33,421 nt of DNA from Streptomyces carpinensis (lineage in GTDB: Bacteria; Actinomycetota; Actinomycetes; Streptomycetales; Streptomycetaceae): positions 1-33,421 of the forward strand of contig NZ_MUBM01000010.1 in assembly GCF_002154505.1 (NCBI RefSeq). The letters run 5' to 3'. This document shows, in pieces, positions 7,644 to 15,819 of the stretch. The first letter of the stretch is position 1. Every line of letters starts with the position of its first letter. The translations under genes and the position numbers were made by a program. The notes under the pieces are model-generated. The model saw only the letters and a list, made by a program, of their open reading frames with translations, was not told the DNA's origin and searched no databases.

Positions 7644-8409
7644 GACCGGCCTGCGCGCCGAGCGGTGCGGCCGCCGGCAGCGACCGGCCGAGGAACCGCT
7701 CCGCATTGCCGCGCAGCACCAAGGCGCGCTGCCGGTCGTCGAGGAAGGCGGCGCGGCGCGCCACCGATCCGGCAGGGCGCTCCCCGAGCGGGTAGGGATA
7801 GTCGCTGCCCACCATGACCTGCTCGGCGCCGAGGGTGTCGACCAGCAGCCGCAGCGCCCGCTCGTCGAAGACCACGCTGTCCACGCTGAACCGGCCGACG
7901 TACGAGGACGGCGGCAGTGCGGAGGTGCCGATCACGTCGTGGCGCTGGTGCCAGGCGTTCTCCATCCGGCCGAGCCAGAAGGCGAACGAGCCGCCGCCGT
8001 GGGCGAAGCAGATCCGCAGGGTGCCGGGGACGTCGTCGAAGACACCGCCGAGGATCAGCAACAGGATCGACAGGTGTGTCTCGGCGGGCATACCGGTCAG
8101 CCACTGTGCCATCCAGCGGCCCAGACGTGGGGAGTTCGGCATGTCCCACGGGTGCACGAAGACGGGCACCCGAAGGTGGGCGCAGTGCTGCAGGAAGGTG
8201 CGGATGCCGGCGCTGTCCAGGTCGAGGTCGCCGACGTGATTTCCGATCTCGACGCCGACATGGCCGTTTGCGAGGCTACGCTCCAGCTCGGCGCAGGCCG
8301 CGTCGGTGTCCTGGAGGGGTACCTGGCAGAAGGGGATGAGCCGTTCGGACGAGGCGGTGATCTCCAGTGCCAGGTCGTTGAAGATGCGGGCGACCGCGGT
8401 CGCCTCACT
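7633..8409 (-). pseudogene. N-truncated ACMSD-type amidohydrolase/decarboxylase
   Basis: The minus frame is open from 8451, but family-like sequence starts near 8400. It includes ERLIPFCQVPLQD, HVGVEIGNHVGDLDLDS, VPVFVHPWDM, RICFAHGGGSFAFWLGR and GSDYPYPLGE. These are hallmarks of 2-amino-3-carboxymuconate-6-semialdehyde decarboxylase (ACMSD) and close relatives in the amidohydrolase superfamily. The metal-site His of VHPW and Asp of GSDYP remain. The N-terminal first strand with the HxH zinc ligands, about 70 residues, is absent, and no start with a ribosome-binding site is present; GTG 8169 would give 178 residues. It overlaps the FAD oxidoreductase start. ACMSD enzymes act in tryptophan/3-hydroxyanthranilate and 2-nitrobenzoate catabolism. 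I infer a dead fragment of such an operon. Confidence 0.75.
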
Positions 8410-8508
8410 GCCCGCGCGCCTTCGTGCTATAGCCGCAGGGGCATACGTACGTCACCGGAGGTACTTCACCGGATGCGGCCGGCCCGCCGGCCACCCGAGG
8501 CTCCTGTG

Positions 8509-9474
8509 TCAGGGACGCGACCGGTACGGCGTCGGCATCTCGGCGGCGATCTCCCTGGCCACCCGCCGCAGTTTGCCGAGCAGCAGCTGGGCGCTGTCGC
8601 TGAGCGGCTCGTCGGCACGCCAGGTGATGCCGATCGACAACGGAACTGTTTCCAGGACGATCGGCAACACGTCGAGCGTGTCGTCCCCGGCACCGATCAT
8701 CGCCGGTAGCACGGCCACCGCGTCGGTGCCCGCGAGGATGGCCCGGATGGTCAGGATGGTCGTGCACTCGATGAGGTTGCTCGGCGGATCCAGGTCGCGT
8801 TCGGCGAAGAGTTCGTCGATCTCGTCGCGCAGTAGGGCGGGCCGCGTCGGCAGGACCCACGGAAAGTCGACCAGCGCCTCGATGGTGGGGGTCGGCAGTG
8901 TCAGCGCGGGATGGCCTCGTCGGGCCACGATCCGCACCGGCTCGTCGTACAGCCGCAGCTGACGCAGGCCGACACCGGACTCCTCCGGAGTGAGCCGGCC
9001 CACCAGCAGGTCGACCTCGTTCCGGTGCAGCTGCTTCACCAGCTCGTCCGGCGTGCCCTCGAGTACTGCAACCGCAGTCATCGGCCGCTCCTGCTTGAGC
9101 GCGATGACGGCCCGGGGCAGCAGGGTGTAGGCCCCGGCCAGATTGGTGCCGACCCGCACCGGGCGGTCACCGACCCGTTGGATCTGGTCGATGTGCTCGC
9201 CCACGCGGCGGAGGTTCCCGAGGATCGCCCGCGCGTTCTCGATCAGCAGCTCGCCGTAGACGGTCGGTTTGACACCACGCGGCCCGCGTTGGAAGAGGCT
9301 GACACCCAGGACCTCCTCGGCCTCCCGCAAGCCGCGGGTGACGACTGGCTGGGTGACATGCAGTGCCTGGGCTGCGCCCACCAGCGAGCCGTGCTCCGCG
9401 ATGGTGGTGACCAGGGTGAGGTGACGGAGTTTGAAACGGCCGTCGAGCAGCCGGTCGACCTTTTTGGACGTCAT
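8509..9474 (-). CDS. LysR-family transcriptional regulator
   Basis: A 321-residue LysR-type regulator; ATG 9474 is preceded by GAGAA. The N-terminal winged HTH (about residues 12-72) shows FKLRHLTLVTTIAEHGSLVG, AAQALHVTQPVVTRGLREAE and VSLFQRGPRGVKPTVYGE. The substrate-binding domain follows from about 95, with LPRAVIALKQERP and the typical LEGTPDELVKQLHRNEVDLL. The HTH style is like PcaQ/GbpR regulators of aromatic or sugar catabolism. It is divergent from the cyclase/ThDP enzyme operon and is the obvious candidate to control it, with an intermediate as co-inducer. It lies downstream of nothing else on its strand. Confidence 0.9.
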   Translation of the reverse strand: MTSKKVDRLLDGRFKLRHLTLVTTIAEHGSLVGAAQALHVTQPVVTRGLREAEEVLGVSLFQRGPRGVKPTVYGELLIENARAILGNLRRVGEHIDQIQRVGDRPVRVGTNLAGAYTLLPRAVIALKQERPMTAVAVLEGTPDELVKQLHRNEVDLLVGRLTPEESGVGLRQLRLYDEPVRIVARRGHPALTLPTPTIEALVDFPWVLPTRPALLRDEIDELFAERDLDPPSNLIECTTILTIRAILAGTDAVAVLPAMIGAGDDTLDVLPIVLETVPLSIGITWRADEPLSDSAQLLLGKLRRVAREIAAEMPTPYRSRP

Positions 9475-9538
9475 TTTCTCGTTGCACGCTCCTGACCAGG
9501 AACCAGTTGCCGACTCGTCGCTTCCCGTGAGTCTCGCG

Positions 9539-9584
9539 ACCTCCCTTTGACGCACCCACCGGGAGGTATGACCAAATGAACATA
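9539..9584. promoter_or_regulatory. Inverted repeats in the LysR/cyclase divergent region
   Basis: A perfect 7-bp inverted repeat ACCTCCC (9539-9545) / GGGAGGT (9561-9567) with a 15-nt spacer is followed at once by TATG-N10-CATA (9567-9584). Both lie in the 164-nt gap between divergent starts, where a LysR regulator normally binds its recognition and activation sites. Confidence 0.5.
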
Positions 9585-9638
9585 ACCGCACGTGTATTGG
9601 CAATGGTCAGATACGCGAGGCCGGTCCAGGATGTCAGC

Positions 9639-10457
9639 ATGCTTCCCCTCACTTATTCCCCGGAGCCAGCCCACATCCTGGCCGCGCTGGCCGAGGGATC
9701 GCTGCGCGTCGTAGACCTCACCGCCCCGCTGTCCGCAGAAACACCGGTGCTACCCCTCCCGGAGGGCATGGCACCGATCCCGCGTTTCCGGCTCGAGGAG
9801 CTTGCCCACTACGACGAGCGCGGTGAGACCTCGTACCAGAACGGCATCCACACCGGTGAGCATGTCGGCACGCACTTCGACGCGCCCCGCCACTGGATCA
9901 CCGGCCGGGATCTGGAAGACGTGGGAAGCGTCCCCGTCACCCGACTGGTGGCCCCGGCGGTCATCATCGACAAGTCACCCGAGTGCGCGGCCGACCCGGA
10001 CTTCCTGCTCGAGGTCGAGGACATCCGCGCCTGGGAGCGCGAGCACGGGCCACTGCCCGAAGGCGGCTGGCTGCTCTACCGCACTGGCTGGGACGCCCGC
10101 TCGCACGACCAGGACCTCTTCCTCAACGCCGACGACGCGGGGCCGCACACCCCTGGTGTCTCCCCTGCGTGCGCACGCTGGCTGGCCGAGGAAGCGCCGA
10201 TCATCGGCCTGGGAGTCGAGACCGTCGGCACCGACGCGGGTCAGGCCTACCGCTTCGAACCGGGCTTCCCGTGCCACTCGTACCTGCTGGGCGCCGGCAA
10301 GTACGGCATCACCCAGTTGCAGCACCTCGGGCAGCTGCCGCCCGTCGGCACCGTCCTCATCGTCGCCCCGCTGAAGATCGTGGGCGGCTCCGGGAGCCCC
10401 GCCCGTGTGCTGGCCCTCGTCGGGGCACCCGCCCACCCCACGAACGGAGAAATCTGA
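9639..10457 (+). CDS. Cyclase-family metal hydrolase (kynurenine formamidase / isatin hydrolase fold)
   Basis: A 272-residue protein. ATG 9639 has AGGA at 9628-9631 with a 7-nt spacer; upstream in-frame ATGs at 9576 and 9603 have poorer context. The cyclase-family metal motif is complete: HVGTHFDAPRHW with His75, His79, Asp81 and His85. In characterised relatives these bind Zn or Mn and activate water to open an amide or lactam (kynurenine formamidase, isatin hydrolase). The rest has the family pattern, including WLLYRTGWDAR and IGLGVETVGTDAG. It is followed after 2 nt by a ThDP enzyme, so both are one transcript. The exact substrate cannot be read from sequence. Confidence 0.88.
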   Translation: MLPLTYSPEPAHILAALAEGSLRVVDLTAPLSAETPVLPLPEGMAPIPRFRLEELAHYDERGETSYQNGIHTGEHVGTHFDAPRHWITGRDLEDVGSVPVTRLVAPAVIIDKSPECAADPDFLLEVEDIRAWEREHGPLPEGGWLLYRTGWDARSHDQDLFLNADDAGPHTPGVSPACARWLAEEAPIIGLGVETVGTDAGQAYRFEPGFPCHSYLLGAGKYGITQLQHLGQLPPVGTVLIVAPLKIVGGSGSPARVLALVGAPAHPTNGEI

Positions 10458-10459
10458 CG

Positions 10460-12112
10460 ATGCTGGTACGCGAGGCCATCGGACACACACTGCACAGACT
10501 CGGCGTCAAGACTGTCTTCGGCGTGGTCGGCAGCGGCAACTTCCACTTCACCAACGCCCTGGTGGAGGCCGGTGCCCGCTTCGTTGCCGCGCGTCACGAG
10601 GGCGGCGCCTCGGTCATGGCGGACGCCTACGCCAGGATGAGCAACGAGGTCGCCGTGGTCAGCCTGCACCAGGGCTGCGGCTACACCAACGCGCTCACCG
10701 GTATCGCCGAGGCGGCCAAGAGCCGCACGCCGCTGCTGGTGCTCACCGCCGAAGCCACCCAGCCGACCTCCAACTTCTTCATCGACCAGGAGGAGATCGC
10801 CGAGGGGCTGGGCGCTGTCGCTCTGCGGGTACGCTCGCCCGAGACGGCCCTGGACGACGTCACCCACGCCTACGAGCTCTGCTCCCGGGAACGGCGCACC
10901 GTCGTACTGAACGTGCCGATCGACGTGCAGGACCTGCCGCTGCCCACGGGCACGGGCGCCCGCCGACGGGTGCCGGTGGGCGACCCCCGCCCAGCCGCCG
11001 CCGACGTGGAGGCGTTCGCAGAGCTGCTGCTCCGGGCCGAGCGACCGGTCTTCGTCGCCGGGCGGGGTGCCCGCACCGCTGCCGGCAAGGAGGCGATCGC
11101 CGCCCTGGCCGAACAGACCGGCGCCCTGCTGGCAACGTCCGCCGTCTCCCGCGGCCTCTTCCACGACAATGCCTGGTCGATCGACGTCTCCGGCGGCTTC
11201 TCGACCCCCCTTGCGGCGGAGCTCATCTCGGGCGCCGACCTCATCGTGGGCTGGGGCTGCGCGCTGAACATGTGGACCATGCGCCACGGCCGCCTGATCT
11301 CTGATGACGCTGCGGTCGTCCAGGTCGACCTCGACCGTGCAGCCATCGGGCGCACCCGCGACGTCCGGCTGGGACTGTGGGGCGGCGTCGCCGAGACGGC
11401 GCGCGACACCGCCGCTCTCGTCGCGGCGGCCCGGAACACCTCCCGCACGGGCTACCGCACCCCACAGGTCGCCGCACGCATCGCCGCCGAGGGCAGTTGG
11501 AAACAGGTTCCGTTCGACGACCGCACCGGCGACGGTCTGATCGACCCGCGTACCCTGACCATCGAGCTCGACCGGATGCTGCCGCGCGAGCGCGTCATCT
11601 CCGTCGACTCCGGCAACTTCCTTGGCTATCCGAGCATGTTCCTGGACGTCCCCGACGAGTACGGGTTCTGCTTCACCCAAGCCTTCCAGTCCGTCGGCCT
11701 GGGCCTGGCCACCGCGATCGGCGCGGCCCTGGCCCAGCCCGACCGCCTCCCCGTCGCGGCCTGCGGTGACGGCGGCTTCATGATGGGCCTGTCCGAGCTC
11801 GAGACGCTCGTCCGACTTGAGCTGCCGATGCTGGTGGTCGTCTACAACGACTCGATGTACGGAGCCGAGGTCCACCACTTCGGCGCCGAACCGGCCAACG
11901 ATCGCCCGGACCTGTCCACTGTCTCCTTCCCCGACGTCGACATCGCGGCCATCGCCCGCGGCCACGGTTGTGCGGCACTGACCGTCGCCGCCCCCTCCGA
12001 CCTGCTGCCCCTGAAGACCTGGATCGAAAACCCCGGCCGCCGCCCACTGGTCATCGACGCCAAGATCACCAGCGAGGGCTCCTGGTGGCTGAAAGAAGCC
12101 TTCGGTCACTGA
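10460..12112 (+). CDS. Thiamine-diphosphate-dependent decarboxylase/lyase
   Basis: A 550-residue ThDP enzyme of the acetolactate synthase / benzoylformate decarboxylase superfamily. ATG 10460 follows GGAGA (10446-10450) and lies 2 nt after the cyclase stop. The N-terminal PYR domain has the catalytic Glu47 in ARHEGGASVMADAYAR. The central domain follows at about 180-330. The C-terminal PP domain has the Mg/ThDP motif GDG (436-438) ending at Asn463 in VVVYNDSMYG. No E1-type or FAD-specific features of true acetolactate synthases were recognised. With the adjacent amide-opening hydrolase, a role in decarboxylating the resulting 2-oxo acid is plausible (inference). Other ThDP chemistry, such as carboligation, cannot be excluded. 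Confidence 0.9.
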   Translation: MLVREAIGHTLHRLGVKTVFGVVGSGNFHFTNALVEAGARFVAARHEGGASVMADAYARMSNEVAVVSLHQGCGYTNALTGIAEAAKSRTPLLVLTAEATQPTSNFFIDQEEIAEGLGAVALRVRSPETALDDVTHAYELCSRERRTVVLNVPIDVQDLPLPTGTGARRRVPVGDPRPAAADVEAFAELLLRAERPVFVAGRGARTAAGKEAIAALAEQTGALLATSAVSRGLFHDNAWSIDVSGGFSTPLAAELISGADLIVGWGCALNMWTMRHGRLISDDAAVVQVDLDRAAIGRTRDVRLGLWGGVAETARDTAALVAAARNTSRTGYRTPQVAARIAAEGSWKQVPFDDRTGDGLIDPRTLTIELDRMLPRERVISVDSGNFLGYPSMFLDVPDEYGFCFTQAFQSVGLGLATAIGAALAQPDRLPVAACGDGGFMMGLSELETLVRLELPMLVVVYNDSMYGAEVHHFGAEPANDRPDLSTVSFPDVDIAAIARGHGCAALTVAAPSDLLPLKTWIENPGRRPLVIDAKITSEGSWWLKEAFGH

Positions 12113-12708
12113 GCCGGTTCGAGACCCACGACGGCACCACGTACGCCAATGCGACTGCCGCCGCCAGTTCCAAAGGCATCAATGCCCTCGGCAGTGAGGC
12201 TTTCGCCGGAAGCATTGAAGGCGGATCCCTGCCCGCGCAGCTCTGGCAGTACGCCTTGAAAGTGGGCTATGGCCTACTGGATCGCCGGTCAGATCGGGGT
12301 CGGATCTCTCGATCCGCTACCGGCGCCCGTCTGATCTGGGCCGACCTCGCCCATGACCTCGACCATCCCGAAGACCTGCAGTCACTCGTCTCGTGCGCGC
12401 TCGGCCTGGATGATTGGGACGGGAGCTGGGACGAGCCGGTTTTCGTGGAGTCCGTGATGTGCCCCGAGGTGCGTGGAGCCGGCGCCCGCGCGTTGAGAGT
12501 CCGTGTCCAGGAGCCGGGCCGGGTCAAGAGAGGAGCCCCCGCAGGAGCAAGGACTTCACCCGTCGCGACCCGGACACCGAACTCGTCCTGGTGAGGATTG
12601 CGGCTGAGGATCGGTATTTCCCAAGCCGCAGACGCCGGCCAGTGCGGTGACCGCAAGCCGCTCGTCGCGCAGTCCTCGGGATTCAGGGGCAGTCAGGTCA
12701 GGTTCCGG
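12113..12708. other. Region with coding-like pieces but no intact gene
   Basis: One plus-strand frame continues to 12594 and contains natural-looking segments, such as DLDHPEDLQSLVSCALGL and WDGSWDEPVFVESVMCPEV. It has no start codon with ribosome-binding site after 12112, and the flanking parts look random. A second frame gives KDFTRRDPDTELVLVRIA near 12550-12610. I read this as decayed coding sequence of unknown origin. Confidence 0.3.
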
Positions 12709-12981
12709 TCAGCTCGGTCGGTGGTGGAGCAGAGGTGCCCGTAGCTCGTTCTCGGTGATCTGCTCGGCGGGGCGGTGGAGTGTCCAGCGGTAGGCCTCGC
12801 CGTCCATGGGCAGCACCTCGACGACGGTCTTCAGCGGTGGGTAGCCGGCTTCGCCGCAGATGAGTTGGCGGATCATGACGGCGGTGTCGTCGTCCAGGCC
12901 GAGCAGGGCGCGTACGGCATCCTTCAGTTCGCGGAGGTGCGGGCTCGGCCAGGCGATTCCTGGGCGCGGTTCCAGGTCCAT
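12709..12981 (-). CDS. Small hypothetical protein (90 aa)
   Basis: ATG 12981 is chosen because AAGGAG (12989-12994) precedes it by 7 nt; the open frame upstream of it is low-complexity and basic. The protein is cytoplasmic and mixed alpha/beta: a helix HLRELKDAVRALLGLDDDTA, a second helix MIRQLICGEAGYPPL, then a strand pair TVVEVLPMDGEAYRWTLHRP. It has one cysteine. I recognise no domain. It stands alone on the minus strand. Confidence 0.75.
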   Translation of the reverse strand: MDLEPRPGIAWPSPHLRELKDAVRALLGLDDDTAVMIRQLICGEAGYPPLKTVVEVLPMDGEAYRWTLHRPAEQITENELRAPLLHHRPS

Positions 12982-13643
12982 GGGGGCACTCCTTGGTTCC
13001 GGAATGAGGGGCGGGCGGCGCAGACAGCGCCGGTGAGGGCGGGCGGTGTGTTCGGCAGCGGAGCCGATGTCGCAAGCTTTGCGACTGGCCCGCCTCTCGA
13101 CGATGTCGGTGTCCGCGGGCGGGGTGCGCTGTAGCCGCGGTCGCATACGGGTGGTGCGCACGCCGGGCCGGGTGGAGTCCCGTCCCGTTGGTTACGCAGC
13201 CTTCGATCGCTGTGCGCACGGAGCCGTCGCCGGGATGTGCGCTGGGCACGGGCCGGGGCTGCGCGGTGGCACCGACTTCGATGCACGAGGGCGGGGCGAG
13301 CTTGGACGGCGCCACGAGCGCGTCCGTCGCGTGGGGTATCCCGGTCACCTCTGATCCGTCCTTCGTGCATGGGGAATCGATGAGGAACTGCGCGTGAGTC
13401 GGCTCTCGTCCAGCTCCACGGACGGCGGGGGTCCCACGGTTCGGCAGATATGCAGTTTTTGTGAGATCGCCGGCCTTCCGGGTGCCGCACGCGCTTGGCC
13501 CTGGCGGTTGCCACAGGACCCGGCAGGGACGCCTCACCCGCGACGCTCACAGAGCGCCACCTGCACCCTTCTGTGCGCTATGGGACCAAGCAATGCATTT
13601 GCGCAATGATCGGCTTATGCGCTGAGGTTCCCGAAAACGTCTC
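12982..13643. other. About 660-nt gap without a supported gene
   Basis: Several open frames cross it on both strands, but all have arginine/proline-rich shadow composition and none has a start with ribosome-binding site plus a natural sequence. It must contain the promoter of the 90-aa gene on the minus strand. Confidence 0.35.
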
Positions 13644-13671
13644 CCGCGGAGCGATCCGGATCGCTCCGCGG
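13644..13671. terminator. Perfect 28-nt palindrome upstream of the sigma factor gene
   Basis: Arms CCGCGGAGCGATCC and GGATCGCTCCGCGG are perfectly complementary with no spacer. As a hairpin this gives about 12 bp with a 4-nt loop, followed by the pyrimidine-rich CCTTGTCTCT. It lies 12 nt before the candidate GTG start at 13684. It could be a terminator, an attenuator in the sigma leader, or a protein-binding palindrome. Confidence 0.55.
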
Positions 13672-13683
13672 ACCTTGTCTCTG

Positions 13684-14213
13684 GTGAGCGACCCTGTCGA
13701 CGCCGGATGACGCACTGCTGCGCACCTATGCGGAGCACGCAGGGCCGCTGTTCCATCCGTGCTGCGACTGACCTCGGGAGACCGGCAATGGGCGGAGGAC
13801 GTGGTGCAGGAGACACAGCTCCGGGCGTGGCAGCATCCCGCCGCGTTCGACCCCGCACGCCGCCCGGTCCGGCATGGCTATGTACGGTCGCCCGGCACCT
13901 GGCCATCGACGCCCACCGGCCCCGGCAGGCCAGGCCGGCCGAGACCGGCGGCGAGGCGCTGGAGCGTGCGGCCGAGCAGAAACCGGGCGAGGACGAGATC
14001 GAGCAGGCACTGCAGAGCTGGGCAGTCGCCGACGCCGTCCGGTCGCTGCCCCAGGACCACCGCGCCGTCCTGCTGGAGACCTACTTCCGGGGCCGGGCCA
14101 TGGCGGAGGCGGCACAGGTGCTGGGCATCCCGCCGGGCACCGTGGAGTCGCGGACGTACTACGCCCTGCACGCCCTGCGGCTGGCGCTCCAGGAACGGGG
14201 AATCGAGCCATGA
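13684..14213 (+). pseudogene. ECF-type sigma factor broken by frameshifts
   Basis: Three successive frames give one ECF sigma factor: SDPVDA (GTG 13684), then DALLRTYAEHAGPLFHP, then VLRLTSGDRQWAEDVVQETQ (region 2), then WLCTVARHLAID and region 4 up to 14213 (DAVRSLPQDHRAVLLETYF, MAEAAQVLGIPPGTVESRTY). Clear breaks are one missing base near 13758 (between HP and VLRL) and one near 13875 (before WLCTV). A probable extra base lies near 13704. All are in short G/C runs. The 168-residue frame from ATG 13707 keeps only region 4 and is not a sensible start. Its stop lies 25 nt before the anti-sigma start. Either the gene is dead or the sequence has errors. Confidence 0.7.
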
Positions 14214-14238
14214 CCGCGGCGTGCAGGAGGTGGCGACC

Positions 14239-15036
14239 ATGAGCGCGGAGCACGTCGACCTCCGGCTGGCACTGGGAGCGTACGTCCTGGGCACGCTGCC
14301 CTCGGCGGAAGCGGAGCGGATACGCGCTCGCCTCGCGGAATGCGCCGAGTGCCAGGCCGAACACGTCCAGCTGACGGGGCTGCCCGCGCTGCTGGCGACG
14401 GTGACCCCGGCGGAAGCCGCAGGCCAGACGGTGCCGGCGGGCGACGGGGCCCTCGCCGAGCCGCTGGTGGCACGGGCAGCCGACAGCGCGCCGGGCTCCC
14501 TGCCCGAACGACATGCCGTGCCCGCCGTGCCCACGATGCCGCAGGCGCCGGAGGGAGGTGTGCTGGAGAGACTGCTCCACCAGGCCGCAACCCGGCGCCG
14601 CAGGGGCTGGCGTCTGCACCTGGTCGGCGCTGCCGCCTCGCTGACGTTCATCACGGCAGCGGCCGGCGACAGCCGGCTGGCGGCCATCGGATCCGTGGGC
14701 AGTCAGGCGACGCCGCCCGGACCGAGCGCGCCGACCGCCTGGCGCACCTTCTCCGGAAGCGATCCCACCACCGGCATCTCCGCCTCGGTGAAGGTCTCAC
14801 CTTCTGCCTGGGGCAGCGTCCTTCAGATGTCCGCCAAGGGAGCGCCCGCCGGAATGACCTGCCGACTGCAGACGGTGGGACCCGGCGGAGCCAGGGCGGA
14901 CGGCGCCACCTGGCGGGCAGGCCGGTACCCTCCCGGCGCCACGATCCCCGGGGCGGTTGCCATGTCCCCCGGGGCCATCGAGCACTTCGAGATCCTCGCA
15001 GGCAACGGCCAGAAGCTGGTCACAGTCCGAGCCTGA
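14239..15036 (+). CDS. Membrane-bound zinc-finger-like anti-sigma factor
   Basis: A 265-residue anti-sigma factor starting at ATG 14239 with GGAGG (14226-14230) at 8-nt spacing. The N-terminal ZAS-like domain shows HVDLRLALGAYVLGTL and ARLAECAECQ, with His5, Cys35 and Cys38. The usual His of the HxxxCxxC motif is replaced by Arg31, so classical zinc binding is incomplete. A linker leads to one transmembrane helix at about 124-143. An external domain of about 120 residues follows, ending GNGQKLVTVRA, as in RskA-like proteins. It should hold the adjacent sigma factor inactive at the membrane. That sigma gene is frameshifted here, so its partner may be absent. A strong terminator follows. Confidence 0.85.
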   Translation: MSAEHVDLRLALGAYVLGTLPSAEAERIRARLAECAECQAEHVQLTGLPALLATVTPAEAAGQTVPAGDGALAEPLVARAADSAPGSLPERHAVPAVPTMPQAPEGGVLERLLHQAATRRRRGWRLHLVGAAASLTFITAAAGDSRLAAIGSVGSQATPPGPSAPTAWRTFSGSDPTTGISASVKVSPSAWGSVLQMSAKGAPAGMTCRLQTVGPGGARADGATWRAGRYPPGATIPGAVAMSPGAIEHFEILAGNGQKLVTVRA

Positions 15037-15054
15037 GGCGAGGCCCGGGTCCTC

Positions 15055-15087
15055 ATGTCACTGGGTGGCCTGGCCGCCCAGTGACAT
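15055..15087. terminator. 14-bp hairpin terminator after the anti-sigma gene
   Basis: Arms ATGTCACTGGGTGG (15055-15068) and CCGCCCAGTGACAT (15074-15087) pair with a single G-T wobble and a 5-nt loop. The hairpin starts 19 nt after the anti-sigma stop and ends the sigma/anti-sigma transcript. Confidence 0.8.
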
Positions 15088-15819
15088 CACACGACAGCTG
15101 CCGGGTGTGAGCGCATGGCGGCGCGAGGGGCAAGGAAGACGTCGCCACCGAAGGGGCGCGACGTCAGCGGAAAACGGCACCCGGCGGATGAGCTCGGCGA
15201 CGTCGGAGGCCGACACCGGCGCCTCTGCGGCCGAGGGGCTGATCGGCGCCACGCGCGCGAAGGCGGCTCGTGGTCGAAGCGGCTGCCAGCGACCAGAAAA
15301 GTTCACCAGCGCGGCCGGGCTGATCGAGGTGAAGGCCGTCCGGGGGCAGAGCCATGCGGTTCACCGAACGGCCTGCGAGCTCAACTCGCCTTCTCCTCCG
15401 AAGTCCGTGCAGACCGGAGAAGACCGGAGATGACCGGAGATGACCGTCCAGGATGTCTGCACGCCGGGGGCCGCGACCGAGCCGAGACGTGGGCACGGAG
15501 GCTCGTCCGGCTCTGCGGTGCGACGTTCCCGCAGCGCCGTCCGGACGACCACGGGCGAGGGAACGAGCTGCCGGTGCCCGGTCCGCCCGAGTACGGCATC
15601 GAGCTCTGACAGAGACGAGTGAGCCCACCCAAGCCACTGGCATCGACGCGACCCGAAAGAAATCAAGCAAAAGGGGTGAATGCATCGAACCGTTCGGCAT
15701 GCGCAGCCCGTGGAACCACATGAGCGCGCTCATGCAGGCTCCGGCCAACCGACAACCCGGAAGTTGCTGGTGATCTCCCCCTCCCGGTCTCCGCACATCC
15801 ACAGAAGAGCCAGAAGACC
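15088..15819. other. Long gap with a short tandem repeat
   Basis: No complete gene is supported. A 10-nt unit GACCGGAGA[AT] is repeated 3.4 times at 15412-15445. A plus-strand frame ending at 15609 finishes with a natural-looking RLCGATFPQRRPDD and PVPGPPEYGIEL, but no start is visible. A 49-codon frame near 15680 follows AAAAGGGGTGA but has an unremarkable sequence. The promoter of the operon starting at 15820 should lie here. Confidence 0.35.
15412..15445. repeat. 10-bp tandem repeat, 3.4 copies
   Basis: Units gaccggagaa, gaccggagat, gaccggagat and a final gacc follow without gaps. It is non-coding by my reading. The array is short enough to arise by slippage. Confidence 0.7.

Noticed and set aside
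10247..12109. 620-aa minus-strand open frame
   Set aside because: It lies wholly antisense to the cyclase and ThDP genes, which carry complete motifs; its composition is Gly/Asp/Val shadow typical of high-GC DNA.
13707..14213. Treating the 168-aa frame as an intact sigma factor
   Set aside because: Its first 55 residues are nonsense, while sigma region 2 is readable in the neighbouring frames, so the gene is frameshifted.
15412..15445. CRISPR-like repeat array
   Set aside because: Units are only 10 nt, directly adjacent without spacers, and no cas genes are present.
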